Source of the DNA: Neopestalotiopsis rosae
Taxonomy: Eukaryota; Ascomycota; Sordariomycetes; Amphisphaeriales; Sporocadaceae
NCBI GenBank assembly: GCA_023078685.1
Contig: JALGAS010000004.1
Coordinates: 3,968,001-4,032,000 of the forward strand
Direction of reading: 5' to 3'
Length of the DNA: 64,000 nt
Numbering within the stretch: the first letter of the stretch is position 1; each line of letters opens with the position of its first letter. The position numbers and the translations under genes are program-made. Of this stretch, positions 9,715-21,989 are shown one piece after another. The notes under the pieces were generated by a model. The model saw nothing but the letters and a program-made list of their open reading frames with translations. It had not been told where the DNA came from and ran no database searches.

Positions 9715-11167
9715 CTAGTGCATGAGGCGAGCAGCCTTGGGGCTTTTGTAGAAGCCACGTCTGCCGTAGTTGCTTCTCTTGATGTATCCGGTGTAAGATG
9801 TGCCATCAGTCTTGGCACCCTCGCCACTGAAGACGCTGCCCAGACCAAAGTCGGGCTCTCCACCCAGGGAGCCAAAGATGTCGCCAATGTAGTTGGTGGG
9901 CTCAATGCCGGCAGCAAAGGTGCAGTTCCAGCTGGTGAGGATACCCTTGACGATTTCGATACCAGCAAGGTAAATGTTCTCCACGGCAGGAGTGAAGCCA
10001 CCCTGGTCGTCGACCAGAAGGTGGTCGTAGGCGGTTCCGTCCTGAGGAGGGCGGTCAAAGTCAGAGGCTATTTATGTCTTGTTAGCACTCACATGAACTG
10101 ATCATCAAGGGGAGGAACAAATGAGTATCGGGCTTACCAGTGCGGACGAGAATGGTGCGGGCATAGTCGGCGAGACCGGCCAAGTCAGCACGCATAATGG
10201 ACTGAAGAACAGCCGAGTCCTCCTGTGCAGTCATGCAGTAGGTGTACTCGGTCTGGTTGGTCCAGACCTTGGTGGTGTTGTCAAAGGCCTCGGCAAGGAT
10301 GTTTCCAGAATAGTAGACGTCGCTGGTAGCACTGTCGCACTTGACAACTCCAGGAGCAGCCATGGCGGCAGCATAGACGTCATCATCGGTGGTGTATCTG
10401 GCACGGTAGGTCTGGGCAGTTGTGCTGTCGTTGAGCGTAGCCTGCGAGGCAAAGGCAAAGGCCAGGTCGCGGAGGGCCTCGTTCAGCTCCATGACCTCGG
10501 TACCGTAGGACTCCTGAGGGTACTCGCCGGGGAAGCCAGTGTCGTAGGCAATGTAACCAGAGGGAAAGCTGGAGTTCAGATCACGGATATCGAACTCGTA
10601 CTGCTGAGCAACCTGGACGGAGAACTTGGAGATGGCGACACTGCCAAGGGTAGCCAGCTTGGGCGAAACACCGGCGATTCCGTTCATCAGAATGTAAGTT
10701 GACGTAAAGTCGAACTTGGTCGAGAGCATGAGAGAAGAGATGGATGCGGCAGCATTGATCTCAGCCTCACCAGCAGTGACCTGGCAGATCTCGCCCGAGG
10801 CAGTGCAGTGAACCTGGGGGTAGATGGGAGAAAGGCCGGGAACAGAGATGTTCTGGGCAAACAAGTCACCGTAGCCACTGCTGGGCAGGTTGTCGTACCA
10901 GATATCAGCCTCGGGGTAGAACTGTATTCACAAGTCAGTCATGACTCTGACATAAGTCGAGAAGAGACAAAGGGTGATTTTTTGTGTTCTTACCATGCTG
11001 ATGATCAGAATCTTGGGTGCAATCTTCTCAGTAGTAGAAGCACACTCATCACGAGCCTGCTTGTGCTGAGGCTGGGCAGGGTGTGCGTAGGGCTGGCGAG
11101 GCGCAACAGAGGCCAAGGCCTGACCGGCGACCAGCAGAGAGCTGGCAGCAATGGAAGTAGCCCGCAT
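9715..11167 (-). CDS. Purine nucleoside permease (NUP) family protein, secreted-type
   Basis: Member of the NUP family (PF06516), named after the Candida albicans nucleoside permease; the fold resembles a nucleoside phosphorylase. Three exons: 11167-10994, 10921-10138 and 10067-9715, all with GTAAGN donors, giving 436 residues. Residues 1-20 form a signal peptide (MRATSIAASSLLVAGQALAS), followed by a short spacer and the family start IAPKILIISMFYPEADIWY. Conserved segments include a MNGIAGVSPKLATLGSVAI region in the middle and GFTPAVENIYLAGIEIVKGI near the C-terminus. There is no multi-pass membrane region, so despite the family name it looks like an extracellular or wall-associated nucleoside-handling protein rather than a classical carrier. 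The role in purine salvage is inferred from the family. Confidence 0.88.
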
Positions 11168-14100
11168 CTTGAATGTCTTGGATCACAAGAGTTGTCTTTG
11201 GGTAACTCGCGATCTTGAAGCTGAAGCAAGAATGCTTTACTTGCTTGCTTGGGGCTTTGGCTGACAGAAAGGTGCAAGAGCTATGATCTGCAGACAGACG
11301 AGAGACACTCCGGATCTTCTTCCTAGGTCAAGCTCGGGAAGAAGCAGAGCATATGTACGTCGCGGAAAGGTGCAGGAGCCCGACTATCTGGATCTGTCAT
11401 GCAATGCGACGGGGACTTACAATTTTTCTGGTTGAGCTAAAATGAAGCTAGCCCCGAGATTCTGGAAACTATTTTATGGACCTCTTCCAATACTAGCTCA
11501 ACGAATTCGAGGTGGATCGGCGCCGAGGTGCTTGGAAGGGGGGGACAATGGGGGAGTGAGTGATTTGGTACGATGGTACTGATAACGGTCGCATCTGGAT
11601 TGTCTAAGACAGTCCAATCACTTGATCTCTTCCATTCCCCATTGTGCATGCTGACAGAGGGCTTGCGTGGAGGCCTTGGGGGGCTTATCACCTATTCATT
11701 CACTCGCCGACAATAGAGCATGGCAAACGGCGACCGCCGCCAACGACAACAAGATAACATATTCACTAGCAGCTGCACGATATCGACAGCTTCGGAGGAT
11801 GGCAATTAGTGAGCCATCCGAGGTCATGACGTTGCTGTTCCTGGCATCGCGTACGCGTGTCCGCATCCCGTCGAGCCCGTATTATAGATATCTTGGAGAT
11901 AGTACCTTGCATGGAGTGAGATAAACCAGAGCGGAGCCTCGAGTCCCCTGATATTGAACGATGGATAGTCGATGGGTCCCAGAGATTTTAGTGCTAGTGT
12001 ACTGCACGATGATGGATAGCAGTGATGGAAAGTCCCGTGCGAACCCGTGCGAATTGGAGCTTGGGCAATTGGTAAAGTGATGCGGTGAACAACAAGCACC
12101 TATGACTTTCCATGAGTATGAAGTTGAGCTTATGGCCAAACGAGAGTTGCAGTGGTCCAGCCAATGGAGTGACCAACATCTGTCATTTCATCATTGCACA
12201 ACAGACGGCACTTGACAAGAATTCCAAGCAAACCGGCGCGCGGGGCGAACAGAGACAAGCTTGCCAAGCGCAAAAGTCGCCGCAGAACCGAGAGCTGCCA
12301 AGGTGCCAATGCCGTTTTTCCCGCACTCGGTAGTGTAAAGGCCCACGACGGCGTTTTTCCCGAGCTCGCTTGTTCAGTTCTGCATTCCCACAATCCATAC
12401 ACACGGTAGCGAGAGTAATATTCAGATTGATTGCATACATGAAGAATGTCGGGTGTCTAGGCAGGCATCTCAGACCTGGCACCAATGTGTCTAGGGAATA
12501 AAGGAGGGAGCTTTAGCCGATCGAGGCATTGAAGCCGTGGTAGTATGGTATGTAATAAGCTGCGTTCCCAGGGTCTTTGAAGTCTTATCAGTTGGGGTCC
12601 GGGGGGTTCAGCCGTCATCAACACTGAGCTGACTGGTTCTGTGCTTACCAGGGCCTCGTTAGCCTCGCAACCTTGAACCTTGAAAGAGAACAGGAAATTT
12701 GTGAAGGAAAAAGCTGAATTGCTATCACATTATTATTACAACATTACCTGCCGTCGATGCGCCAGCGCACACCCAAAACGTCATGTCATGGCTGCGTTTG
12801 CCCTGTTCGGTCGCGTGCCCAACGCACCAAAAAGCCGCGTCCAGCCCCACTACGGCAATCCTAGCGTCTCCAGTCGACTCCAGTTAAGATTATGACAATC
12901 ATCAATTAGTACAGCAAACAAGTGGTGCACCGACGACTTCACTTTTGCTTCCAAAAGGCAAAACGACCGAAACTACTTACTTACCTTACCTACTTGGTGT
13001 TGCCAGCAGCAATCGATCTTGTTAGAATCTAAATGTGATTCTGATTGACCTCGAACCTGTTCCTGTTTGAAGTATTATTTGTGCCAGCTCAGCAAGACAG
13101 GTTGTAGCTTTCTTGCATTCTGGGATTTGGAACTGCATGTTTGACAGCAAACTTCTAGGTTAGGAAGTTGATATAGCGCCAGGTGTATCGTAGTGATCAG
13201 CATCCAGCAGCCACGATCAGATGCACTTGCCCGCGGGAACTAGAGTGCATCACCGGAGGAAGGCACAGATTGGCGGGGTTCAGCAGTTGCACAGGAAAGA
13301 GAACGCCCTCTGAGTGGGCACCTGCCAATTATCTTGACTATTGACAGGATCAGCAGCATCAATATCGAATACAACAAATTTTGAATCCAAACGCCATATC
13401 TGCGTCCCTTTGGTTCAGGATCAGTCCAGCAGCCTCATTTGCCTCACTACCATTGATCCTTCGATTTAGGCTCAAAACATTGCTGCGTGCAGCCCCAAAC
13501 TGCGCTCATTCTTCAAATGATCTGAGATGCATAGGTACCTTACAGCACTGCGTTTGCAGCATGCTCTTCACTGTATTACACACAATGGATCGTCGGTCAC
13601 CAGCTTTTGCGCAGTCAAGTTAGTCCATCTCTTGGGTTCAAATCTCGAATGATATCCTTTCGGATGTACGGCAGCCGCAGCACGCTTGCCTACTATACAA
13701 CTCACATGGATTTCATCTCACAAGTCTCGGTCCTGTTCTCCTCGGAGTCGGAGATACCAAGTCGCGGCGCGGCTTCTCAAACAGCCGATTGATCTGCTCA
13801 ACAAGAAGCTGGATTACCTTGGCGGCCCGGCCCTGTGGAAGACATTGCCACAGCCTTAGGATGCTCGGAATGCCTTGTACCCACATCCCAGGCGCTCTCA
13901 CCGCGGGCCGTTGATTCTCTGATTGACTGATCAAATATGCACATGTATTTTGTCCATGGCTCCAATCCCAAAACACCGATGCTAATGACGAGCTTTCTCC
14001 TGCCGGCCGGGTAACGAAAGTCCCATCGAACGCCTGCTTTCGAGAAGCCTGCCGAGTCCAAGAACTATCAATCGATGACGGGCTTAAGACGCCCCAGGCT

Positions 14101-15342
14101 TCCGCCAGAATGTAATTTGCAATTCCCACTCTTGCCTTGCAAGCCATGGTCACAAATACAAGGCATTTCGCGATCCTTTTTCTCAACGGTATCCTTTCCG
14201 CCCGTCTTTATTATTAAAGGGGCGCAACTGGGGCACAGGGTCCTTGGTGATCCAAGGATACAGGCCGCCCTCCAAGACGGCAAGCGCGGGCAGTTTATTT
14301 TGTCTCGCAGCCACCGCGGCACAATCGGCGTTCCGACGTCACAAATACCACTGCTGCATTATCTTCTTCTACGAGGGAATTTCGAACCTCACCATCACAA
14401 GAGATCACTGACATCAGGATTCCGTAGACATGAAACTGGTTACGGTTTGTCGTGCCTCTTGTTTTCGTAAAGTAACCAATGGATGATAATATATTCCTCC
14501 TCAGCCTGTTACAAGCTTTTTGTTTCTCACCTTGGATCCAGAGCTTCGTTGTCTGACAGTATACTCAGAATATCGGGCGGAAATTTGAAGAGTTCGGCAG
14601 AAGTATACAGTTGAGATCACCACCGAAGCTTACAACAATAAGCAAAACGCAATATGTGCCCAACGGAAACTCCAATCTACATCAGAACTACAAGGAAAGG
14701 ATAATAAATTTCGTCACGATTGTCAATATACTGTCACCAAAGTATTATCCCACGTCGGGACTTCGGCAAAATTCGGAGAGGACGCTCCGGACACAGGAAT
14801 CACTTCTTGCAACCCACGCGACACTCCCATGCGCGCTCGATCATCATATCAACCGTTGGAGCAAATTGGCTCCCGGGCGGAATTGAAATGGACGTTAGAG
14901 CTGCGGCGACACTCAAACAAAATATAATTGGCTGGTTGAGATCACGCGACATCAACCTAAATGCGTCCTTCCATTATAGTTGGAGGCAAATGAAATGATG
15001 TAAAAGTTCAGAGCGACATGCTCAGGATGCTCTTCAAACCTCCCTTGCATCCCTCAGCTCCCGTGTTTGTTTTATTCTCTCGCCACGAAAGGCAGGTCTC
15101 CAACTGGCAAAGCTATGGACGTGAACTCGTTGGCCGTGTACGCGTGACATGCGTAGGCAATCGACTGGAGGCAATTCCGCCCTCGAAGTTTGTCTTCAGG
15201 TTTCTCATCTCCAATTCATTCCCGGAAGAATAGCTGAATTGATGATATTTCTGTTACAGAGATCTGACGTGTTGATATGAAAGGGTGAGACACCGAGACG
15301 GTTGTAGATGTTTATCCGCCAGAAGTTCAGCCTCGAGATGTC
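11168..15342. other. 4.2-kb gene-poor intergenic region
   Basis: I find no convincing gene. Open frames exist on both strands (for instance one of 157 codons at 13713-14186 on the minus strand) but they lack recognisable domains. A TTAC/CTAC-rich low-complexity stretch lies near 12975-12996. The T-loop-like GGGTTCAAATCTC at about 13628-13640 is not part of a tRNA fold. Confidence 0.5.
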
Positions 15343-15350
15343 TATAAAAG
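15343..15350 (+). promoter_or_regulatory. TATA box of the small secreted protein gene
   Basis: TATAAAAG, 105 nt upstream of the ATG at 15455. A canonical TATA suggests an inducible promoter, as is usual for secreted fungal proteins. Confidence 0.55.
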
Positions 15351-15454
15351 AGCTCTAATCATCAGCTCCCATGGCGAGAGTCGCATAGACATGAACATTC
15401 TAGTTCTTGATTCAGTACCAACCTCTACCAAACCACAAGAATCATCTGACCACA

Positions 15455-16256
15455 ATGCTCAAGTCATTTTCACTCTTTGGCCTTCTAGCCATTCCTTTTG
15501 TTGGGGCAGCCGCTGCTCCCGAGTTGTGGGCTGGCCCTGATGTGCCCACGGAACCCACTGAACAGTGGCTTGCCGAAGCAGGTCTGCCCGAGCAGTTGAA
15601 AACTCGTGATGTCGGACTTGAAGATCGTGACCTTGACAGCAGAGCAACCGTGAAGGTCCCTGTTATAGCCAACTTCAATGACCGCCTACCTCAGAATCCA
15701 TTAGGCATCTACAGAGGACTAAATTTCAAAATTGGTACGATTTTCAAGCATTCCCTACTGGTTTTCACAACCCATGATCACTGACATCAAAGTAGGAAAC
15801 GTAAAGTTGGGTACAGGCTTCAACGGCCAGGTTACCAAGGGTATCATCCCCAGAACACCCCCCAACGCTCTCGGGTACGGTGTCGTGGTCAACCTCGGCG
15901 ACCCTAGTCCCACCATCACCATCGACTACGACTCCTCCAACGCCACAGGTTTTGACCTGCACAATTTCTGGTTCGGATGTGCCCTAGGCGCTATTTCGTC
16001 CCTGGCCGTGCCTCCCGTGACTTGTGTCGTCTTTGCCGGCGGTTACGACAACACGGGTAGGCGGGTCGCGCTCCAGCAGGTTGCCTTTGTACCCGCGAAT
16101 GCTTCGTCACTCACCGAGGCAATGGTCCTGGCCACTCTCAACGACAACTTCAAGAACCTCGCCGACGTTGTTTTTGTTTCCAGATATAACACAGTTACGC
16201 AACTGGGCGTGACTCTGATCGACAATGTCAATTTCACGGTCACTGCCAAGCTCTAA
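15455..16256 (+). CDS. Small secreted protein of unknown function
   Basis: 247 residues from two exons, 15455-15734 and 15793-16256. The 58-nt intron has a GTACGA donor and a CTGAC branch site eight nt before its AG. A signal peptide is clear (MLKSFSLFGLLAIPFVGAAAA), followed by a Pro/Glu-rich spacer with acidic and Arg patches that could be a propeptide (EDRDLDSR). The mature part is beta-rich with few Cys: GLNFKI, VVNLGDPSPTITIDYDSS, FDLHNFWFGCALGA, a Gly/Val-rich centre and a C-terminal TLIDNVNFTVTAKL. The GLNF plus LHSFWFG-type layout recalls a group of secreted fungal proteins of unknown role, often seen in plant- or insect-associated species. No enzyme motif is visible. Secretion is well supported; function is not. 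Confidence 0.8.
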
Positions 16257-16593
16257 GTGGGTGTTCTGGAAGGAAACCAATTTCTGTTCATAGACCAAGA
16301 TCGTCTGCCCTATGAAATGGCAAGCTTCGTGTCTACGTCGATCAATTTTCTGGTGGAGCCCAAGTCTACCTCTACCTATCACTTCTGCGGGATGTCACAT
16401 ACGGAGATCCGTTAGTTCAGATAATCCATACATTGTTCTCGAAATCTATTGCCAGATAATCTCGTGTAAATCTGATCCCAGCCATGTCTATTCCTTGTAC
16501 ACTCTATCATGTCCTGAAATTGTGCAGTCATAAAGTAGTCTAGTAACTAAGCGCACTTTGAAATCATTCCATTGAAGTCCAGTGACTTTTTAT

Positions 16594-16627
<34 letters not shown>

Positions 16628-16708
16628 CGGTTCTCTCCTTTCCGGGTTCCTCTCGGGGTGCCTCTTGATATTATCATGGTAACTTGCTCCACCTCTAAAA
16701 CCTCACGT
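16257..16708. other. Convergent intergenic region with a long G homopolymer
   Basis: Spacer between two convergent genes. Its notable content is the 32-nt G run listed separately; otherwise nothing is seen. Confidence 0.5.
16596..16627 (+). repeat. Poly-G homopolymer, 32 nt
   Basis: An uninterrupted run of 32 G, followed by CGG. It could be a true microsatellite, a G-quadruplex-forming tract in the 3' flanks of two convergent genes, or an assembly or two-colour sequencing artefact; exact length should not be trusted. Confidence 0.9.
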
Positions 16709-19700
16709 CTATCCATCCAGGTTTTTCTCGCCCAAAATTTCAGAAAGCTCCTTGAGCTTTACCGGCTTCGCCAGGCAAAGATCTATTCCACTCGAGAATG
16801 CTTCTCGTTGAGCATTCTCCGACGCCAACCCAGTCAAGGCAAAAATGTTACAGCGCGTGAGTTTCTTCTCCTGCTCATGCGCACGTATGCGTCGGGAAGA
16901 CTCAAATCCATCCATCACGGGCATTGAAATATCCATCAGTACAAATTTGTACCGACCAGCTCCCTTCTGGAAGGCTTCGAGTGCTTCAAGACCGTTGCGT
17001 GCAGTATCATATCTGTGCCCGAGTTTTCCCATGTAGGCAGCGAGAATTTTTAAATTGATGACATTGTCATCCACAAGAAGGAAACGTGCCATTGAAGGTT
17101 TTTCCTTAAGCCGAATCTCCAAAATCTCCATATTCTGACTCTTAAGCCCCTCCCCAGCTCCTTCCTCGACAGGTTTCGGCGGAAGCCCCACCTGACTGGG
17201 TCTCGGTGTCGCTGTATCCTGATCACTGTTACTCTGTGATAGACTTGGAGATGTGACGCGCTCTTCGCTTGTGTGTATCTCTGGTGCAGTCAATGACCTT
17301 GATCGCGGAGACGTACCAGATGCGGCTTGTGTCTTTGGGGCGGATCTCGTGGACTGCGCGAAGAGAATATCTTGTGATTCCTCCAGTGGTGGGTTCAAAG
17401 ACTCTGATTGGGTCAATACCGAAGGAGCCTGCGTCGAAAAAGCAGTGTTTTGCAGCTTGGTCCAATGTTTGAAGCATTGAAGCAGTACCTTGGCCAATTT
17501 ACGGGGCCCGATGCTGCAAAGAATTGTTAGCTTGGATCTGACTGACAACTCCAAATATGTGTAGAGGAGAACTTACGGCTGTGAAATGAAATCAAAAATA
17601 CCGTTGCTGGCGCGATGACTGTACCTCGGAGATGTCGCCATTTGCCGAGCTACTAAAGCGTTACGGCAAATGACGACCGTCGGCGTCATTTGGTCAGCCT
17701 GTAGCTCCTCGAGACTTTGCTCAAAGGATCTTCCACCACATAGAATAAGATCGGGTATAAACTCGACCGTTTGATGTGGCTCAACAACATGCATACGCAG
17801 CCAATTTTTGCAAACCTCCACCAGGGTGGTTCTCTCGCGCAGCAGACCCTCCTTGACCTTTTCCTTCAAAGACTGGTCGGAGGATGACGGATAACATGTA
17901 ATTACGACACGTAGTCCTTGCAGCTCAGTGATATTCGCAGAAAAGTCTGCTTCTCCCTGGTCAACCTCTTCGTTCAAGAGTGATGCCACCCGTAGTGGCA
18001 GCTTGACCGTCATTGTACAACCTTCCCCGGGTTCACTTTTTGCAGTGATTGATCCGCGAAGAGACGTAGTAATGTTCTTGACTAAGCTTAGTCCAAGTCC
18101 TGCGCCTGCGCCCAGGGTATCCTCTTGCGCAAAGGGTTTGAACAGGTGGTGCTTGAGGAACTCATGCCCAATGCCACGACCTGTATCAGTCACAGTGATC
18201 ACGACGAGGCGTGCGTTGGAATGGCGTCCATGCAGAGGTTCCTGCCCCATCCGTATCTCAACAAATCCTTGATTCGTGAATCTCAGAGAATTTCCTACAA
18301 GGTTCATTAGTATCCTTCTCAGAGCTCCTGGCTGTGTTGCGAAAGCCCAGGGCAGATGCGGATCGATTGACAGAGTGACAACGACACCGCCGAATACGAT
18401 ATGGAAACCCAAATCTCCCCTGGTTCGTGTTGTCATGTTTTCTAGTGCGTCCATGCCATCAAGTGCGCGCACAGCATCGGTCATTGTATCCGTGGATCCA
18501 GAGCCCTCTACCATGCGCATCACAGACATGGTCTGGAACGTATGACCGGCAAAAATACTTTCGACCACTTGTTCTGCGATGGCGGCAACATCGACTTGAG
18601 ACGTTGTAGTCATCATCCCAGTCTCAATGGACATCTTGAGGCCATCCGAGGTCCCACGTCGCCGAGGTGGTCTGCTATTTTGCATTCCCAAAGCGGAATT
18701 TTGCTTGAATTTGTTGATTTTAGTCCAATCGAGAAGATGATCAATGGTGCCTACGAGCGTCCGACAGCAATTTTCTATGGTATTAAGAACATCTTTTTGG
18801 AATATGTCGAGATCAGTGTCTTGCAATAGTTCAGCACCGAGGACGACGCCATGTAAGGGTGATCGTAGTTCATGTGACAATGATCCAAGAAGGTCAGTCT
18901 TGGATTGGTTGGTTTGTGTTTCTCGCCCTCGGTGAATCTCTGCCATGACGATGCTCGAGAAGGCGGAGAAGTAACTCAGTTCGCCCTCGGTTGTGAATGT
19001 GCGACTTGGTGACTTCGTGTAAATGAACCCTCCAGAGAACCATCGTTGTTTGTGCGAGTCCCAAATAGGAATGAACGCAACGCTCCTCGCGCCAGGAAAG
19101 AGCTGGGTTATTAACGCTGCAGCTCCAATCTTTCTAAAAGAGCTGTCTCTTTTGACTATGTTGGGCCGAGGCTTGCCGTCTGATGCGTGATTCCCAGGAT
19201 ACAGGAATTTTCGAGTAATGCTCGTGTTATCTTCGCTGGCACTCTCGCTGGAGGATAGGGTACCGTTTTCATCGTAATTGAAAATGTTGCCCTTGGGATA
19301 CTTATTGATGAATTTTCCCAGAAGCTTCTCAGATATTGACACGCGGCCATGTGACTTGAGACTGCCATCTATACTAGATTCTGACGAGTTTGAGAAGCCA
19401 AGGGCGCTACATGGTATGTCAGGATCTTTGGGAGTAGTCGAGTTTTGCGAGTCGTCACTACTTGAAGAAGATCCGTGATGGGTATTTTCACGTCGTATAC
19501 CACCACCAAAGGAGGATATAGAGGCATCGAGGAAAAGAGCACCCTCAATCTCCATTGACTCCCTTAGTATGTTGGCAGCTTTTGAAAATGTGTGTTTCGC
19601 CGAGTTCGATTCAGAATCTGCGTCGGTACCGGTGGAAGGTAAGTTTGTATTGCGCGGTGATACTGGTTGAGCATTGTCGACTCCTTTCTTATCTTCTAAT

Positions 19701-20596
19701 GTATCTGATGTAGGCTTCCCACTGCTCTCCTGGTGCTGCTGAATAACCTGCTGCTTTGCATTAAGAGCACCTTCTGTGAGGATTGCGTTGTCTTGAAATG
19801 ACTCGGTATTCGTACTATCCTTCCATCCTGATAGACTAGCTTCACCTTCGACAAAACTTCCGACACCACGAACCATTCGGTCAGCGCGGCGCTGGCCTTC
19901 CCAGGCCCGAACGGTGCTGAGGTACTCCATGATGGTTCGCGATATGTCCTGCATGAGCGACACGGCTACTTCGTCGAGCTTGACACCAGGTTGGTCGTCA
20001 TATATGCCTAGGGTGCCAATGTCGATGCCCCTCGACGTCTGGATCGGAACTGCTGCGTAGAAAGAATGCGGCCAGTCCCTGAAGTAAGAGTTTTCTTTGA
20101 AGTAGGGCGACACATTATTTATAATGAACAGGGGTAAGTCGTCGCCACCTAGAACTTGTGCGTCTTCAAGGAGAGTACGTTTCACCACTTGGCTACAAAT
20201 GGACTGCGATCGAGGTATGGCTGTGCCACAAAGCAGCAGGCTTTCACCATCTGCGGGTTTGGCACTCGGGACAAGGGTGAGCCGTGGTGTGGCTTCAGCA
20301 ATAACATATTGCCAACGCTGATCGAATAGAGAAATGGTGACACGGGCCACGTTCAACCGCAGGGCGACAAGTTCAGCAAGACTAGTGAGGACTGTGTCCC
20401 GGGAGGTGCGTAGCGATGACGATTCTATGAGCGTGGCTTGTGTCTGGTATTCTACACCAACGAGCTGGGAAGCCGCATATCTAAACACACAAATGTTGCA
20501 ACGGATCAGCAGGCATTCTTTGGAGAGGATAGCGAGCTAGACTCACTTGAACATCTCTCGCCCACGACCGACTTCAGAGGTAGTCTTGACGGCCAT
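16709..20596 (-). CDS. Hybrid histidine kinase with GAF domain and C-terminal receiver
   Basis: Two-component phosphorelay sensor kinase, 1252 residues. Three exons: 20596-20547 (only 50 nt), 20480-17577 and 17513-16709, all GT..AG. Domains in order: a GAF-type sensor at about residues 35-205 (VARVTISLFDQRWQYVIAEA, then HSFYAAVPIQTSRG); a long Ser-rich linker (220-450); a second less conserved sensor-like part (465-520); HisKA with phosphoacceptor H553 (SLSHELRSPLHG); HATPase_c with N-box N747 (LMNLVGNSLRF), G1 (VTDTGRGIG) and G2 (GAGLGLSLVKN); a diverged region at about 870-965 that may be a degenerate receiver; and a true receiver with acid pair VDD (1132-1134), phosphoacceptor D1179 (VLMDISMPVMDG) and K1234. 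It should pass phosphate to the HPt protein Ypd1 and on to Ssk1 or Skn7. No transmembrane segment, so cytosolic. The signal is unknown. Confidence 0.93.
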
Positions 20597-21989
20597 GGCG
20601 GGTACGTCAGCGGACAGGCGGGTAGGGAGACAAGCAGGTAGTCATGAACGATGTGTCTGCTATTGGGGTCATGGATGAGACCTCAATACAAAGATCACCA
20701 TAAGTACAGCAATGGAAGGAGTCTTAATTATCCTATGGTAGGCGTCATAAGGCTGAATGCGTGCCGGCTGGCTTGGCGGGATGCTGTCTCGCCTCTAAAG
20801 GGTGGATTATTGAGACCGGACACCGGGTAAATGAGTCTGACTCCGCAAGATTTCGGTCCAATGCAGAGAGGCCCTGACCTACTCTAATCGGGATGGACGG
20901 AGATGGTTGTGTACGGCGAAGGTTGTTTGGGTTGAAAGAGATAACCGGTATATGCTACCTACGTAAAAGTAGGCACTTTGTAGACCGATAAGGTGAGCGG
21001 AGTAGGCAAACCTGCAATTTGGCGAAAGTGGCGATATTCTTTCCCATTCATTACTGGAGAGGGAAATCTTTGAATGGATAGCTTGAATCTCGTGGTAGCA
21101 CGTCGGAGGGTACAGATAGCGCGTAACCAGCTTACCGGACAGCTGCCATGAAAATGTAGAGCAAAAAAAGATCGACGATGGAAATCATTCAGGGCATGGA
21201 AATGTCAAGTCAAAATGCCATGGTGTGGAGTAGCTTCGCCACGGGTGGGAATGGTCTAGGTCCCTAGATTCCTGGGCTGCTGAGTTGCATTGTGCGGCAA
21301 CCAGCTAGGCCTGGACTCTCGCCTTTTGACCAAGCTATCCATGCAGTCATTGCGCGCTAACCTTCGGGTGTATGCAACCAGTCTAGTTTGAACCAATAGA
21401 CGGAAATCCCATCGATGGAGGGGGGATCCGGCGGAAGAAGGAAAAGGAGCATAGGGTTCGGCAGGAAAGAGTACAAGAGGAACGCACAAAACCTGTTGCT
21501 GACACAAAGAAAAAGCGGGGTACATGTAGGTAATGGTGATCTACCGTAGCATCAGATAGGTAGATCCTAGGAACAGATCTCATTCGGCAATTGCCCACAC
21601 TATGGACATCGCCAGTCCATCCACCGAAACACGGTGAGGAACATAACTGTACGCGTTTTGCCTCGCATCTATGTGAAAAATTGCATCGATGATTCTACGC
21701 TCAATGCCAACGATGGCTCGAATCTCTGGGATGCCCTCCTGTGCGCCACGAGGTATGAGATTTTTCACGTCACGGTTTTGACGCGTAGGGCTTGAGGGAT
21801 TTAAGCAGCTTCATAGAATGCGGTGATATGTCCCGCATCAACTTGATGACTACAAACATCTACCCTAGTTATATTTAATATATATAATGCCCTTATGGGG
21901 ATCTAAGCTGCCTTTGCAGCAGCTGCAATATGCTGTGCGACTTCATATCCCCCGGCTGCATCAAGTCGTGCATACCGATATCAGCTCAC
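20597..21989. other. Promoter region of the histidine kinase, otherwise empty
   Basis: About 1.4 kb without a recognisable gene. It holds the 5' flank of the kinase gene and the decayed 3' end of the pectin lyase relic. Short open frames on both strands have no domain. Confidence 0.5.

Noticed and set aside
13628..13645. GGGTTCAAATCTC resembling a Pol III B-box
   Set aside because: No cloverleaf can be formed with the upstream 80 nt.
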